A stretch of 41,320 nt of DNA from DATKWS01 sp035529435 (GCA_035529435.1 DATKWS010000052.1:1-41320); one strand, 5' to 3'; positions 25,148 to 34,416 are shown, counted from the first letter of the stretch. The notes: a model not told the origin generated them from the letters alone. Numbers and translations: made by a program.

Positions 25148-25180
25148 GCGCACTCCTTCCGGCTGCCATACGGCCCTGTC

Positions 25181-26017
25181 CTATGTGTCATCTCTGTTAT
25201 CCGTCTCGGAAGGTTTGCGGCCCTCCGTCGAACCTGCGTCCGCGCCCCGGTTTTCCGTCTCCCGAGGTGCCGGTTTCGGCTCTGCCGGAGATTTCCTGCT
25301 CCGCTTGCCCTTGTCGAGGAAATCCTTGTCCTTCGTGTAATGTCCGCGTCCCTCGATAATCGCGTCGGCAAGCACCCGTGTGAAGAGCTTGACGGAACGT
25401 ATCGCGTCATCGTTCGCGGGAATCGGAATATCGAGATCGTCCGGGTCGCTGTTCGTGTCGACCAGTCCAATCAACTGGATACCGAGCTTGCGCGCCTCCC
25501 GAATGGCTATCGCTTCCTTTTTTGTATCGAATACGATGAGACACGCGGGAAGCCCCTTCAAACCGCGTATACCCGCCAGCACCTTGAGCAGCTTGGCCTT
25601 GTGCTTCTCGACATTCAACCGCTCCTTCTTGGAAAGCTGCTCGATCCGTCCGTCCCGTTCCATAGCCTCGAGGTCCTCGAGGCGGTTCATGCTTTGACTG
25701 ATCGTTTTGAAATTGGTCAACGTGCCCCCGAGCCACCGCTCATTGACATAGAACATGCCGCACCGATCGGCATCCTCGCAGACACTCTCCTTGGCCTGCC
25801 GCTTGGTGCCGACAAAGATCACCGTCTTGCCCTCGGCGGCGAGATCCACGAGTATCCGGTACGCCTTTTCAAGCTGATTGAGTGTGCTTTTGAGATCGAT
25901 GATGTAGATGCTGTTCTGTTCTTTAAAAATATAGGGCTTCATCTTGGGGTTCCAGCGTCTCGTCTGGTGCCCAAAATGAACGCCCGACTCCAGCAAGTCC
26001 TTGATGGTGACGTTCAT
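25181..26017 (-). CDS. rpsB: 30S ribosomal protein S2
   Basis: S2 of 278 residues, with the signatures LESGVHFGHQTRRWNPKM near the N-terminus and LGIQLIGLVDTNSDPDDLDIPIPANDDAI. The last 45 residues form a charged, low-complexity tail (Lys/Arg/Pro/Glu rich) longer than in E. coli, probably disordered. ATG 26017 follows a GGAGG by 9 nt; a TTG one codon earlier is also in frame. A 108-bp gap separates it from rpsI and contains a small CCCCGC hairpin without a T tract. Confidence 0.97.
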   Translation of the reverse strand: MNVTIKDLLESGVHFGHQTRRWNPKMKPYIFKEQNSIYIIDLKSTLNQLEKAYRILVDLAAEGKTVIFVGTKRQAKESVCEDADRCGMFYVNERWLGGTLTNFKTISQSMNRLEDLEAMERDGRIEQLSKKERLNVEKHKAKLLKVLAGIRGLKGLPACLIVFDTKKEAIAIREARKLGIQLIGLVDTNSDPDDLDIPIPANDDAIRSVKLFTRVLADAIIEGRGHYTKDKDFLDKGKRSRKSPAEPKPAPRETENRGADAGSTEGRKPSETDNRDDT

Positions 26018-26125
26018 CAATCAGTGCCTCCTTCGGTTGATCCTCCATCCCTCTCTGAGCTGCATCCCATCCCCCGCACGCGGGGAACACCGGGGATTGC
26101 ATAGAGGAATGTGTGTAATTGAATA

Positions 26126-26518
26126 TTACCGCTTCGAGAACTGGAATTTTTTCCGCGCTCCCGGCTGACCGTATTTCTTCCGCTCCTTCTCGCGCGGGTC
26201 CCTCGTCAGGAATCCTCCCGCCTTGAGCACCTTCTTCTGCGACTCGTCGTGCATGAGTATGGCACGCGCGATACCGAGGCGGAGCGCTCCCGCTTGACCC
26301 GAAATACCCCCGCCTTTAACCGTCGCCTTGATATCATACTTACCCCGCGTGTTGGTGAGCTCCATCGGCTGCATCACCTGAAGCGCCAGGCTGTCCCGCT
26401 TCAGGTACTCCTTCAGATCCTTGCCGTTGATTTCGAACGAGCCCTTTCCCTCACTAAGGAATACCCGCGCGACCGACGATTTTCTCCTACCGACAGTGTG
26501 GTACATTTCCTTCGCCAA
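26126..26518 (-). CDS. rpsI: 30S ribosomal protein S9 (TTG start)
   Basis: S9 of 130 residues, beginning MAKEMYHTVGRRKSSVARV with the conserved GGGISGQAGALRLGIARA and the Arg/Lys C-terminal tail RKKFQFSKR that reaches the P-site tRNA. I choose TTG at 26518 because AGGAGG ends 7 nt upstream and it gives the family's usual N-terminus. The ATG at 26551 would place the ribosome site inside the coding sequence and add 11 residues; an ATG at 26506 would remove four. A TTG start in a highly expressed gene is notable. Confidence 0.96.
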   Translation of the reverse strand: MAKEMYHTVGRRKSSVARVFLSEGKGSFEINGKDLKEYLKRDSLALQVMQPMELTNTRGKYDIKATVKGGGISGQAGALRLGIARAILMHDESQKKVLKAGGFLTRDPREKERKKYGQPGARKKFQFSKR

Positions 26519-26587
26519 ACCGTCACCTCCTCTCATGGTAGTTGGTGCCATGCGTAATGTTGTACATTCGATAACAATTGCAACGCA

Positions 26588-27019
26588 TTATACATTCATA
26601 ACTTCCGGCATCTGCGCTGCGTGGGGGTGCTTTGGGCCCGCATAGATCTTGAGCTTCTTCAGAAGCCTCCGGCCCAACCGGTTGTGGGGAAGCATCCCCT
26701 TCACCGCATGCCTGATCACGAACGTCGGATCCTTCGCAATGGCATCCTTGAACGCTGTCAACCGCAGCCCGCCCGGATAGCCGGTATGCCGCCAGTAGCT
26801 CTTGTCCTCGTGTTTCTTCCCCGTCACGCGCACCTTATCGGCATTGACGACGATGACGAAATCACCGACATCCATGAACGGGGCGTATCCCGGTTTTCCT
26901 TTACCGCGTAGCACCGAGGCCACATTGGAAGCCAGCCTTCCGAGCGTCTTGCCGCTGGCGTCGACTATGAACCAGTTCCGCTCGAACTGACCCTGCTTCA
27001 GGATGGTCGTTTTTTGCAT
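26588..27019 (-). CDS. rplM: 50S ribosomal protein L13
   Basis: L13 of 143 residues: the ERNWFIVDASGKTLGRLAS start, the core WRHTGYPGG and the C-terminal MLPHNRLGRRLLKKLKIYAGPKHPH. The ATG at 27019 has GGAGGAG just upstream; the open frame to 27094 is non-coding leader. It is the first gene of the run rplM-rpsI-rpsB-tsf-pyrH-frr-uppS-cdsA-dxr-rseP, driven by a strong promoter 48-76 bp upstream. Confidence 0.97.
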   Translation of the reverse strand: MQKTTILKQGQFERNWFIVDASGKTLGRLASNVASVLRGKGKPGYAPFMDVGDFVIVVNADKVRVTGKKHEDKSYWRHTGYPGGLRLTAFKDAIAKDPTFVIRHAVKGMLPHNRLGRRLLKKLKIYAGPKHPHAAQMPEVMNV

Positions 27020-27066
27020 TCCACTCCTCCGGACAACAAACCACATGTGGAAATCGAAGTAAACCA

Positions 27067-27095
27067 ATATACACCCGGTCGCATGGTATGTCAAG
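27067..27095 (-). promoter_or_regulatory. Strong promoter of the rplM ribosomal-protein run
   Basis: Minus strand TTGACA (27090-27095), exactly 17 bp, TATATT (27067-27072): near consensus. Start of transcription near 27060, giving a leader of about 41 nt to the rplM ATG. Confidence 0.8.
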
Positions 27096-27212
27096 TTCCT
27101 TTCAATACAATCATTAGAATGAGAGAACCGTTCGTGCCCCGCAACCGACCCACCGGAAAGCGAAACAATGAAGTCCGCGCCCCGCGCCCCGTGTCAACCG
27201 GCCGCCGCCGTC

Positions 27213-28355
27213 CTACCCGGCGCCGGCGGCAAACCGCCTGATCGTCCCTTCACCGGGCCGTTCCATGATACCGCGCTCGGTGACGATGGCCGTTACGAGT
27301 GACGCCGGCGTCACATCGAAGGCGGGATTGTAGACGGTAGTTCCGGGGGGCGCTGTTTCCCGCCCCCAGAACGCCGTAACTTCCCTGCTGCCGCGCTCCT
27401 CGATCGGTATCTCCGACCCTGAGGGGATCTTCGTGTCGAATGTTGACCACGGCGCGGCGACATAGAACGGCTTCCCGAACCGCTCGCAGAGAATCGCCAC
27501 CCCCAGCGTGCCGATCTTGTTCGCCGTATCGCCGTTCGCCGCGATACGGTCAGCCCCGACGATCGCCGCATCGATTCTGCCGGCCGCAAAAAGCGATGCC
27601 GCCGCGTTGTCGCATAACAGGATCGTCTCGATACCGCGCCTGCGCAGCTCCCATGTCGTTATCCGTGCACCCTGCAGAAGCGGCCGCGTCTCGTCCGCGT
27701 AGACGGTGAACCGTTTGCCCTCCTCGAAGGCCCGGTACAGCACGCCGAGCGCCGTACCGTACCCCGCCGTCGCGAGGCCCCCGGCGTTGCAATGCGTGAG
27801 TATGTTCATCCCGTTCCGTATCAGGGCGGAGCCATGCCTGCCGATGGCGAGTTCCACCTCGAGTTCCTCTTCGTGGATGGCGAATGCCTCCTTCGCCACG
27901 CGCCGTCCCATTTGAACCGGATCGTCCCCGGCCGCACCGAGAGCCGCTTCGATACGGTCGAGCGCCCAGAACAGATTCACGGCGGTCGGCCGGGTCGAAG
28001 CGAGGAGCGCACGGGCACCGGCAAGCTCGTCCCGGATATTCTCCGCCGTGATGCCGTGAGCCGGTATCTCCCGCGCGCCTTCCACCCGGTCGAACAGGTA
28101 CCCGGCCCGATCGCCGGATCCGCGCTTCATGATCTTCTCGAGCGCCGCGAGCATCCCGTACGCCGCGGCTATCCCGATCGCCGGGGCGCCCCTGACCTTG
28201 AGCTCGCGTATAGCGGCGGCCACCTCTTCGGGCCCGCGCAACTCCAGCACATGCTCCTCGAGCGGCAGCCGCGTCTGGTCGAGAATCCTGACGATGCCGC
28301 GGCGATAATCGACCGTCGGAAATATCATGCGTTCCGTGGAACGATTGTGTTCCAA
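27213..28355 (-). CDS. mtnA: S-methyl-5-thioribose-1-phosphate isomerase (TTG start)
   Basis: MtnA interconverts methylthioribose 1-phosphate and methylthioribulose 1-phosphate in methionine salvage. The fold is that of eIF2B-like isomerases. Motifs in the 380-residue product are RGAPAIGIAAAYG (55-67), the catalytic Cys189 in LTHCNAGGLATAGYG and the catalytic Asp269 in VGADRIAANGDTANKIGT. The TTG at 28355 has a perfect GGAGG 7 nt upstream; the ATG at 28328 would drop nine residues. No other salvage gene (mtnB, mtnC, mtnK) is in the window, so MtnA may also serve 5-deoxyribose-type salvage; that is inference. Confidence 0.95.
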   Translation of the reverse strand: MEHNRSTERMIFPTVDYRRGIVRILDQTRLPLEEHVLELRGPEEVAAAIRELKVRGAPAIGIAAAYGMLAALEKIMKRGSGDRAGYLFDRVEGAREIPAHGITAENIRDELAGARALLASTRPTAVNLFWALDRIEAALGAAGDDPVQMGRRVAKEAFAIHEEELEVELAIGRHGSALIRNGMNILTHCNAGGLATAGYGTALGVLYRAFEEGKRFTVYADETRPLLQGARITTWELRRRGIETILLCDNAAASLFAAGRIDAAIVGADRIAANGDTANKIGTLGVAILCERFGKPFYVAAPWSTFDTKIPSGSEIPIEERGSREVTAFWGRETAPPGTTVYNPAFDVTPASLVTAIVTERGIMERPGEGTIRRFAAGAG

Positions 28356-28453
28356 AGGCCGGCCTCCTTTCGATCACGCCTCCCGCTGCTTTTGCGGGCC
28401 CCGGCATGTATCACGCATTCCGCTGGAATCACCCCACCGATCGCGCCCGCCGA

Positions 28454-28873
28454 TCACTCACCGACGACATTGATCACGATGCGCCTGTTCCGCGGCTTGT
28501 TGTCGAATTCGAGAAAGACGATCTGCTGCCAGGTTCCGAGTGATAAGGTGCCGTCCGATACGGGCACCGTGAGCGACGGGCCGACGAGTGCGGCCCTGAG
28601 ATGCGAAAATCCGTTGCCATCACGCCACGTTTTGTCGTGACTGTAGGAAATCCCGGCTGGGACCAGTTTCTCGAACAGCCGGGGCATATCCGCGAGGAGT
28701 CCCGGCTCGTACTCTATGGTCGTGATCGCGCCCGTTGATCCCGGAACGAAAACGGTGAGTTGCCCCGTCACGACGGCGCTCGCGCCAAGCACTGATTCGA
28801 CCGGCCCGGTGATATTCACGATCGTCCCGTCTCCATCGGTCGAGAACTGATACTCGTCCTGGTATGTTTTCAT
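28454..28873 (-). CDS. YjbQ family protein (UPF0047)
   Basis: A 139-residue protein of the YjbQ/UPF0047 family: the TIEYEPGL segment, the GFSHLRAALVGPSLTVPV core and LGTWQQIVFLEFDNKPRNRRI at the C-terminus all match. Members form small trimers; a weak thiamine-phosphate-synthase activity has been reported for some, but the physiological role is not settled. Start ATG at 28873, with GGAGAAG upstream. It lies between maf and mtnA on the same strand. Confidence 0.92.
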   Translation of the reverse strand: MKTYQDEYQFSTDGDGTIVNITGPVESVLGASAVVTGQLTVFVPGSTGAITTIEYEPGLLADMPRLFEKLVPAGISYSHDKTWRDGNGFSHLRAALVGPSLTVPVSDGTLSLGTWQQIVFLEFDNKPRNRRIVINVVGE

Positions 28874-28954
28874 CTATGCCCTACTTCTCCATGCATGATC
28901 GAATCACCCGCGCCCGCATCACCCGGTTCGCCGTCGAAAGAGAAAGCGGGTGCA

Positions 28955-29563
28955 TCAACTGCCGGCGCCCAATCGTTCCTCGAGCATCCTGAACATGCCG
29001 AAGAGTCTCGGAACGGGCAGCCCCACAACGTTGAAATAGCATCCCTCGATCCGATCGACGAACACGGATGCGAGTCCCTGAATTGCGTATGCACCGGCCT
29101 TGCCGAACGGCTCGCCCGTCTCGATGTACAGCCGGATCTCCCGGGGAGTGAGCAGCCGGAAATGTACCGACGTCCGCTCCACCTCGACAAACCGCACATT
29201 GGGCGGGGAGATGAGCGCCACGCCGGTTACCACCTCGTGTACGCAGCCGGAAAGCATGGCGAGCATTTCCGCAGCCTCCCGCGGATCGGCGGGCTTCCCG
29301 AGCTCCACGCCGCCCTTCACGACGACCGTGTCGGCCGCGATGATCGTCTTCCGCGGCCGGTGCTGCTGCGCTGCGACCGCCTTCAGTTCTGCGCGTATCC
29401 GAACGTTGCGCTCCGGATCATCCCACTGGAGCTCACCCTCGTCGACCGTCGCCGGCAACACCTCGAACTCGAATCCCAGCGAGCGCAGGATTTCGTGCCT
29501 GCGGGGTGATGCCGAGGCAAGTACAAGACTGCCCTGGACCGCATGCGATAGAAATGGATTCAT
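28955..29563 (-). CDS. maf: Maf/YceF-type nucleoside triphosphate pyrophosphatase
   Basis: A 202-residue Maf-family house-cleaning enzyme that hydrolyses non-canonical or excess nucleoside triphosphates. Motifs are LASASPRRHEILRSLGFEF (N-terminal nucleotide loop), ATVDEGEL and the catalytic AADTVVV. I start at ATG 29563, just behind dtd (AAGG about 10 nt upstream). The frame remains open back to 29590 inside dtd, which matters for the G9 tract described in the findings. It is followed by yjbQ. Confidence 0.94.
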   Translation of the reverse strand: MNPFLSHAVQGSLVLASASPRRHEILRSLGFEFEVLPATVDEGELQWDDPERNVRIRAELKAVAAQQHRPRKTIIAADTVVVKGGVELGKPADPREAAEMLAMLSGCVHEVVTGVALISPPNVRFVEVERTSVHFRLLTPREIRLYIETGEPFGKAGAYAIQGLASVFVDRIEGCYFNVVGLPVPRLFGMFRMLEERLGAGS

Positions 29564-29570
29564 CGGGTGG

Positions 29571-30032
29571 TCACCTTCTCCCCCCCCCACCGCCGTCGCG
29601 ATCCACGATCAGGGTCACCGGGCCGTCGTTGACGAGCCCGAGCTTCATCTTCGCGCCGAATTCCCCCTGTGCGATCCGTGGATAGCTGCTGTGCAGCAAT
29701 TCGATGAAGAGACGATAGAGTTTCACGGCTTCCTCCGGCGGCGCGCTATCCGTGTAGGCCGGGCGCCGTCCCTTCCGGCAGTTGCCGTACAGCGTGAATT
29801 GCGAGACGACGAGCACCTCTCCATTCTCCTCCAGGACCGAGCGGTTCATCTTCCCGTCCTCATCCTCGAAGATACGAAGCTCGAGGCACTTGCGCGCCAT
29901 CCACTGGAGCTCCCCGGCGTCATCGCCGCGCCGAAACGCCGCAAGGAGCACGATTCCCCGGCCGATCGCCGCGATGGTTCTGCCTTCCACCTCCACACGT
30001 GCCTGTGCTACCCGTTGTACCACGACTCTCAC
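29571..30032 (-). CDS. dtd: D-aminoacyl-tRNA deacylase (GTG start)
   Basis: Dtd removes D-amino acids (and Gly from tRNA(Ala)) from mischarged tRNA. Its 153 residues show the two active-site motifs VSQFTLYG and NDGPVTLI, with the usual N-terminus MRVVVQRV. The start is GTG, with GGGAGG 5 nt upstream, 10 nt behind rel. The C-terminus is an unusual GGGGGRR tail encoded by a run of nine G just before the stop. Confidence 0.95.
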   Translation of the reverse strand: MRVVVQRVAQARVEVEGRTIAAIGRGIVLLAAFRRGDDAGELQWMARKCLELRIFEDEDGKMNRSVLEENGEVLVVSQFTLYGNCRKGRRPAYTDSAPPEEAVKLYRLFIELLHSSYPRIAQGEFGAKMKLGLVNDGPVTLIVDRDGGGGGRR

Positions 30033-30042
30033 GCGAACCTCC

Positions 30043-32202
30043 CTATACGGACCTATTCACGCTGATTACATTCTCGATCCCGCGTATCTCCGCCATCACA
30101 TCGTTGAGATGCTTGATATCCGCTATCCCCATCAAGAGAATGAGCGTGAAGAATCCTTCCTGTATCTGGAAATGTCCCGATCGCACCTCCGTATCGAGAT
30201 CCTTGACCCTCCTGCTGATCTCGGCCACCAAACCCACACGGTCGCGGGCCGTGACGATGAGCGAAACGAGGTACCGCTGTTCGGTATGCGTTTCCCATTC
30301 CACCTTGATGATCCGTTCGGGCTCCGTGTTCTTTTTGAGATTCTTACAGCCCGCGCGGTGCACGGATACGCCCCTTCCACGCGTGATGACACCAATGACC
30401 GGATCGCCGGGCACCGGCTGGCAGCATTTCGCGTATCGCACCATTATATTGTCCATCCCGTCTATCCTGACGCCATGAGCGGCTTCCCCGATGAGCGTTT
30501 GTACACTCTCGATCTGACGTTGCTCGCGCTCCTGCTGCATCCTTTCATTCTCGCCGGAGATGCGATCGACCACATCGGCGGTCGATATCTTACCCCGTGC
30601 AAGCGAGAAGTACAGCTCGTCAAGGGAACCCTTCTGAAACGCCTTGAGCAATTTTCGAAGCGCGGCCTCCTTGGGTAGCGACAGCCTCCGCTTTCGCAAC
30701 TCCGACCGGAGGATCTCCCTCCCGGCGATTCGATCCTTCTCGTCCGTATTGTTCCTGAACCAGTTTCTGATCTTCGCCCGCGCGCGCGAAGTTTTCACCT
30801 TGCCGAGCCACTTCTCGTGCGGTTCCGCCTTGAGTGAGGTTACGACCTCGACACGATCGCCGCTCTTCAGCTGGTAATCGAGCGGCACGAGACGTCCGTT
30901 CACCTTCACGGCCGAGCAATGGTTTCCGATATCGGAGTGAATGGTGTACGCGTAATCGATCGGCGTCGATCCCACCGGCAGCTGCTTGAGCTCGCCGGCC
31001 GGCGTGAACACATAGATCTTGTTCTGGAAGATATCGGTCTTCAGATACTGCATGAACTCGGCCGGATCGGTCAACTCGAGCTGGTAGTCGATCGCCCGGC
31101 TTATCCATTCCAGCCACCGGTTCCAGGTGGCCGCGGCCTTTCCCCGTTCCTTGTAGATCCAGTGCGCCGCGATTCCGTACTCGGCCGTGTAATGCATTTT
31201 TTCGGTTCTGATCTGTATCTCCATCTGGTTGCCTGATGAATCGAGGACCGTCGTGTGGATCGATTGGTACATGTTGACCTTGGGGGCGGCGATGTAATCC
31301 TTGAAACGCTCCTGGATCGGTTCGAACTGGCCGTGCACGATCTCGAGTGCATGGTAGCAGTCCCGCACGGTTTTGGTGATGATCCGCATGGAGAGAATAT
31401 CGTAGATATGATCGATCGGAACATGCTTGTTTTGCATCTTCTGCCAGACACTGTACGGATGCTTGATGCGGCTCGTTATCTTGGCGTCGATATCTTCATT
31501 TCGCAGCCATTCCTCGATCGGCCTGTGGAATCGTTCGAAGACGGCCTCCCCGTTCGCCACCCTGACCCGCACCATGCTGCGTACCGAGTTGAACGCATCC
31601 GGCTCGAGGATCTTGAATGAGATATCCTCGAGTTCACCCTTGATCCTTCCCATTCCAAGGCGGTGCGCCAGCGGGCCGTATATTTCGAGCGTCTCACGCG
31701 CAATATGCCGCCGGCGTTCCTCCGGCAGGAACTCCAGCGTTCTCATGTTGTGAAGGCGATCGGCGAGCTTTATGAATATGACCCGGATATCCTTCACCAT
31801 CGAAACGAGCATCCGTCTCGCTGATTCCACCTGCCGTTCCTCAGGCGAACGAAACGCAAGCTTGCCTAGTTCGGTGAGTCCTTCCACCAATCCCGCGATC
31901 TCCACGCCGAATTCCATCTCGACCTCTTTCAGGCTGACGCCGGTATCCTCCACGACGTCGTGCAGCATACCGGCGGCAACGGTCGCTGCGTCGAGTCTGA
32001 GCTCAACGAGGATGCGGACCACCTCGATACTGTGGGTGATGAACGGCTCACCCGAGAGCCGTTGCTGGCCCTCGTGTGCCCGGGCGGCGAACGAGTATGC
32101 TTTCTCGAGCAGCTCCCGCTCGGTCCCGTCCACAGTCATCAATTCCCGCAGCACTCCATGGAATGCCTCATCGAGCTTCTGTGTCACAGCCTCTCGTTTC
32201 AT
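30043..32202 (-). CDS. rel: Bifunctional (p)ppGpp synthetase/hydrolase (Rel/SpoT)
   Basis: A 719-residue stringent-response enzyme. The HD hydrolase domain is intact (ITHSIEVVRIL, then the catalytic MLHDVVEDT with His81-Asp82). The synthetase domain follows (IKHPYSVWQKMQN, and RFKDYIAAPKVNMYQSIHT). RFKD rather than ExDD at this point is typical of bifunctional Rel enzymes. C-terminal TGS (about 385-445; IYVFTPAGELKQLP), helical/zinc-finger region (VRYAKCCQPVPGDPVIG) and ACT domain complete the full-length regulatory half. I start at ATG 32202 (MKREAVTQKLDEAF); the longer frame adds Ala/Arg-rich residues overlapping recJ. The ribosome site is weak. Downstream of recJ, upstream of dtd. Confidence 0.96.
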   Translation of the reverse strand: MKREAVTQKLDEAFHGVLRELMTVDGTERELLEKAYSFAARAHEGQQRLSGEPFITHSIEVVRILVELRLDAATVAAGMLHDVVEDTGVSLKEVEMEFGVEIAGLVEGLTELGKLAFRSPEERQVESARRMLVSMVKDIRVIFIKLADRLHNMRTLEFLPEERRRHIARETLEIYGPLAHRLGMGRIKGELEDISFKILEPDAFNSVRSMVRVRVANGEAVFERFHRPIEEWLRNEDIDAKITSRIKHPYSVWQKMQNKHVPIDHIYDILSMRIITKTVRDCYHALEIVHGQFEPIQERFKDYIAAPKVNMYQSIHTTVLDSSGNQMEIQIRTEKMHYTAEYGIAAHWIYKERGKAAATWNRWLEWISRAIDYQLELTDPAEFMQYLKTDIFQNKIYVFTPAGELKQLPVGSTPIDYAYTIHSDIGNHCSAVKVNGRLVPLDYQLKSGDRVEVVTSLKAEPHEKWLGKVKTSRARAKIRNWFRNNTDEKDRIAGREILRSELRKRRLSLPKEAALRKLLKAFQKGSLDELYFSLARGKISTADVVDRISGENERMQQEREQRQIESVQTLIGEAAHGVRIDGMDNIMVRYAKCCQPVPGDPVIGVITRGRGVSVHRAGCKNLKKNTEPERIIKVEWETHTEQRYLVSLIVTARDRVGLVAEISRRVKDLDTEVRSGHFQIQEGFFTLILLMGIADIKHLNDVMAEIRGIENVISVNRSV

Positions 32203-32260
32203 ACGCGGGCACCCCGAACGGCGGGCCCACCGTACCGGTGCGGACCCGTGGATTTTCGAT

Positions 32261-33997
32261 TCAGCCGCCGCATTCGCTGCTCCCTGCAAGGCGCAGAGCC
32301 GTCACGCCCAGTTGTGGCGATACTTTCCCCATGTATGCATTCCTGCGCACATGGACCAGGGCGTCGACATGCCTGCCCACGATCTCGTCCGGCGGCCAGT
32401 CCTTCCCCATTGCAAATGCGATGAGCTCACCGTCTGTACCGGAACGGTCCATGACCGCAATCTTCAGGTGGCCGTCGCCGACGATGCGGGTACCTGGCAG
32501 TACCCTGAGGCCCTCGACCAGCATCACGGGCTCGGGATTCCCCGGACCGAACGGGGCCAGCCTCTCGATGAATGCGATGAGATCCATGGTGCACGCGTCC
32601 AGCGTCGTTTGCGCATCGAACCGCAACGCATCCCCCGCGCCGTCTTCCACGAGTTCCTCGACGGTCTCTTCGAACATTCGCTGAAAATCGGCGATCTTCT
32701 CCTCTCGTATCGAAAAACCACCCGCTTCACGGTGGCCGCCGTACTCATCGAGATATATGGCGCATCGCTCGAGTGCCTCCTTGATATTCACGATTCCCGC
32801 CGACCGGGCCGAACCCTTGCCGGTGCCATCCTTCACCGCAATGAGGACGGAAGGCAGATTGTACCGCTCGGCGAGCCGCGCAGCACCGATCCCCACGACA
32901 CCCTCGTGCCACGAAGAGGAAGCGAAGACAAGTGCGCTTGGTTCGTTGCGTTTCACGACGATATCGGCCAGATAGCTCGCTTCCTCGGTCACACGGCTGT
33001 CATGAGCCCGGCGTTTCCTGTTCTTTACCTCTATCTCATCCGCCATCCGGGCGGCCGCCGAGACATCCTTGGTGAGGAGCAGTTCGACAACGTCGCGCGC
33101 GCTTCCGATCCTGCCGGGAGAATTGAGCCGCGGGACCAGGGTGAAGCACACCTGCCTCGCCGAGAATCGATCCGGTGGAAGTCCGCTCACCGCTTGCAGC
33201 GCCTTCAGGCCGGGACGTCGCCACGCCCGGAGGATATCGAGGCCGCTCGATACGAGCACCCTGCTCTCATCCCTGAGAACAGTGTAGTCTCCCAGTGTTC
33301 CTATCGCAACGAGATCGAGCTGATCGCCCAGGGACAGGTTGATGCCCAGTACCTTTTCGAGTCCCTGCAGCAGCTTGAACGCGACGCCGGATCCCGCCAG
33401 CTCCTTGAAGGGATACCGTTCACCGGGCAACTTTGGATTGATGAACGCCGCTGCTTCCCGAACCCGCTCTCCCGTCTCGTGATGATCTGTCACGATCACG
33501 CGTACGCCATTCTCCGAGAGGTACGCTATCAGGTCGCGGTCGCTCGAGCCGCAGTCGACGCTCACGACCATTTTCAATCCGACGGCGACCCCCCTCTCCA
33601 GTACGCGCCGTGAAAGTCCGTACCCGTCACGGGACCTGTCGGGGATGAAATATTGCACGTTCGCGCCGAGTTTCTGGAGCCGCTCGTACAGCAGGGCCGT
33701 ACCACAGATACCGTCCGCATCGTAGTCACCGTGAATGAGTATGAGATCACCGCCGGTGATCGCACCGTGAAGCAGCGATGCCGCCTTTTCCATCTCGGCG
33801 AAGAGAAACGGATCGTGGAGTTGATCGATCGACGGAAAGAGAAAGCGGGTTCCCGCTTCGACGGTATCAATACCTCTCGTCGCGAGGAGGCGCGCCTCGA
33901 GCGGTGAGAGCATCAGATCACCGCCGATTTCCCTCATCGCTTCCTCGTCCACCTGTTCGAGCATCCAAACCGGCATCTCGTCCCGAAGCTTTCCCAT
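32261..33997 (-). CDS. recJ: Single-stranded-DNA-specific exonuclease RecJ
   Basis: RecJ degrades single-stranded DNA 5' to 3' in recombination and mismatch/base-excision repair. The 578-residue protein shows the DHH phosphoesterase motifs: DYDADG (91-96), DCG (148-150), TDHH (170-173), and the DHHA1-domain GGHREAGGFSI. The open frame continues into the RNase P RNA, so the start must be the ATG at 33997, only 13 nt after the RNA; no clear ribosome site precedes it. It is probably transcribed from the rnpB promoter. Confidence 0.95.
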   Translation of the reverse strand: MGKLRDEMPVWMLEQVDEEAMREIGGDLMLSPLEARLLATRGIDTVEAGTRFLFPSIDQLHDPFLFAEMEKAASLLHGAITGGDLILIHGDYDADGICGTALLYERLQKLGANVQYFIPDRSRDGYGLSRRVLERGVAVGLKMVVSVDCGSSDRDLIAYLSENGVRVIVTDHHETGERVREAAAFINPKLPGERYPFKELAGSGVAFKLLQGLEKVLGINLSLGDQLDLVAIGTLGDYTVLRDESRVLVSSGLDILRAWRRPGLKALQAVSGLPPDRFSARQVCFTLVPRLNSPGRIGSARDVVELLLTKDVSAAARMADEIEVKNRKRRAHDSRVTEEASYLADIVVKRNEPSALVFASSSWHEGVVGIGAARLAERYNLPSVLIAVKDGTGKGSARSAGIVNIKEALERCAIYLDEYGGHREAGGFSIREEKIADFQRMFEETVEELVEDGAGDALRFDAQTTLDACTMDLIAFIERLAPFGPGNPEPVMLVEGLRVLPGTRIVGDGHLKIAVMDRSGTDGELIAFAMGKDWPPDEIVGRHVDALVHVRRNAYMGKVSPQLGVTALRLAGSSECGG

Positions 33998-34010
33998 CCG
34001 TAATTGAAAA

Positions 34011-34384
34011 GCGGCAAAGTAGACGTGTAAGCCGGATTCTGTACCCTGCCGAATCGGCGGGGTGGTGATCATTTATCTCGGACCGGCGTTGCCGCCGGCC
34101 TCCATCGACCTACCCGAGAGTCGAACGAAGCGGGCCGCTTCTCCTCTTCTATTTGGTCTTTCTCCGGGTGGGGTTTGCCGAGCTATCACCGTCACCGGCG
34201 ATACTGGTAAGCTCTTACCTCACCGTTTCACCCTTACCACCGCATGTGCGATGGCGGTTTATTTTCTGTGGCACTTTCCTTGGGGTTACCCCCACTGGGC
34301 GTTACCCAGCACCCTGCCCTCTGGAGCCCGGACTTTCCTCGGGGAGCGAAGCGCCCCCCGCGATCACCCAGCCTACTTTGCCGC
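34011..34384 (-). ncRNA. rnpB: RNase P RNA (bacterial class A)
   Basis: The minus strand carries the diagnostic segments of RNase P RNA: the 5' GAGGAAAGTCCGGGCUCC block (about 34325-34343), GGTAAGGGTGAAACGGTG in the middle, the conserved AGAAAGACCAAATAGAAGAG region and the 3' end ACAGAATCCGGCTTAC. The two ends pair as helix P1 (GCGGCAAAGTAG with CTACTTTGCCGC), which sets the boundaries. Length about 374 nt fits class A. Promoter at 34417-34445; recJ begins 13 nt after the 3' end, with no terminator between. Confidence 0.96.
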
Positions 34385-34416
34385 ACAAGACATGGTGTAC
34401 ATCCGTACTCAACGTC

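Noticed and set aside
32203..32289. 29-residue N-terminal extension of Rel
   Set aside because: Overlaps the end of recJ, is Ala/Arg-rich and not part of Rel enzymes.
33998..34072. N-terminal extension of recJ
   Set aside because: These bases belong to the 3' end of RNase P RNA and helix P1; RecJ sequence similarity starts after 33997.
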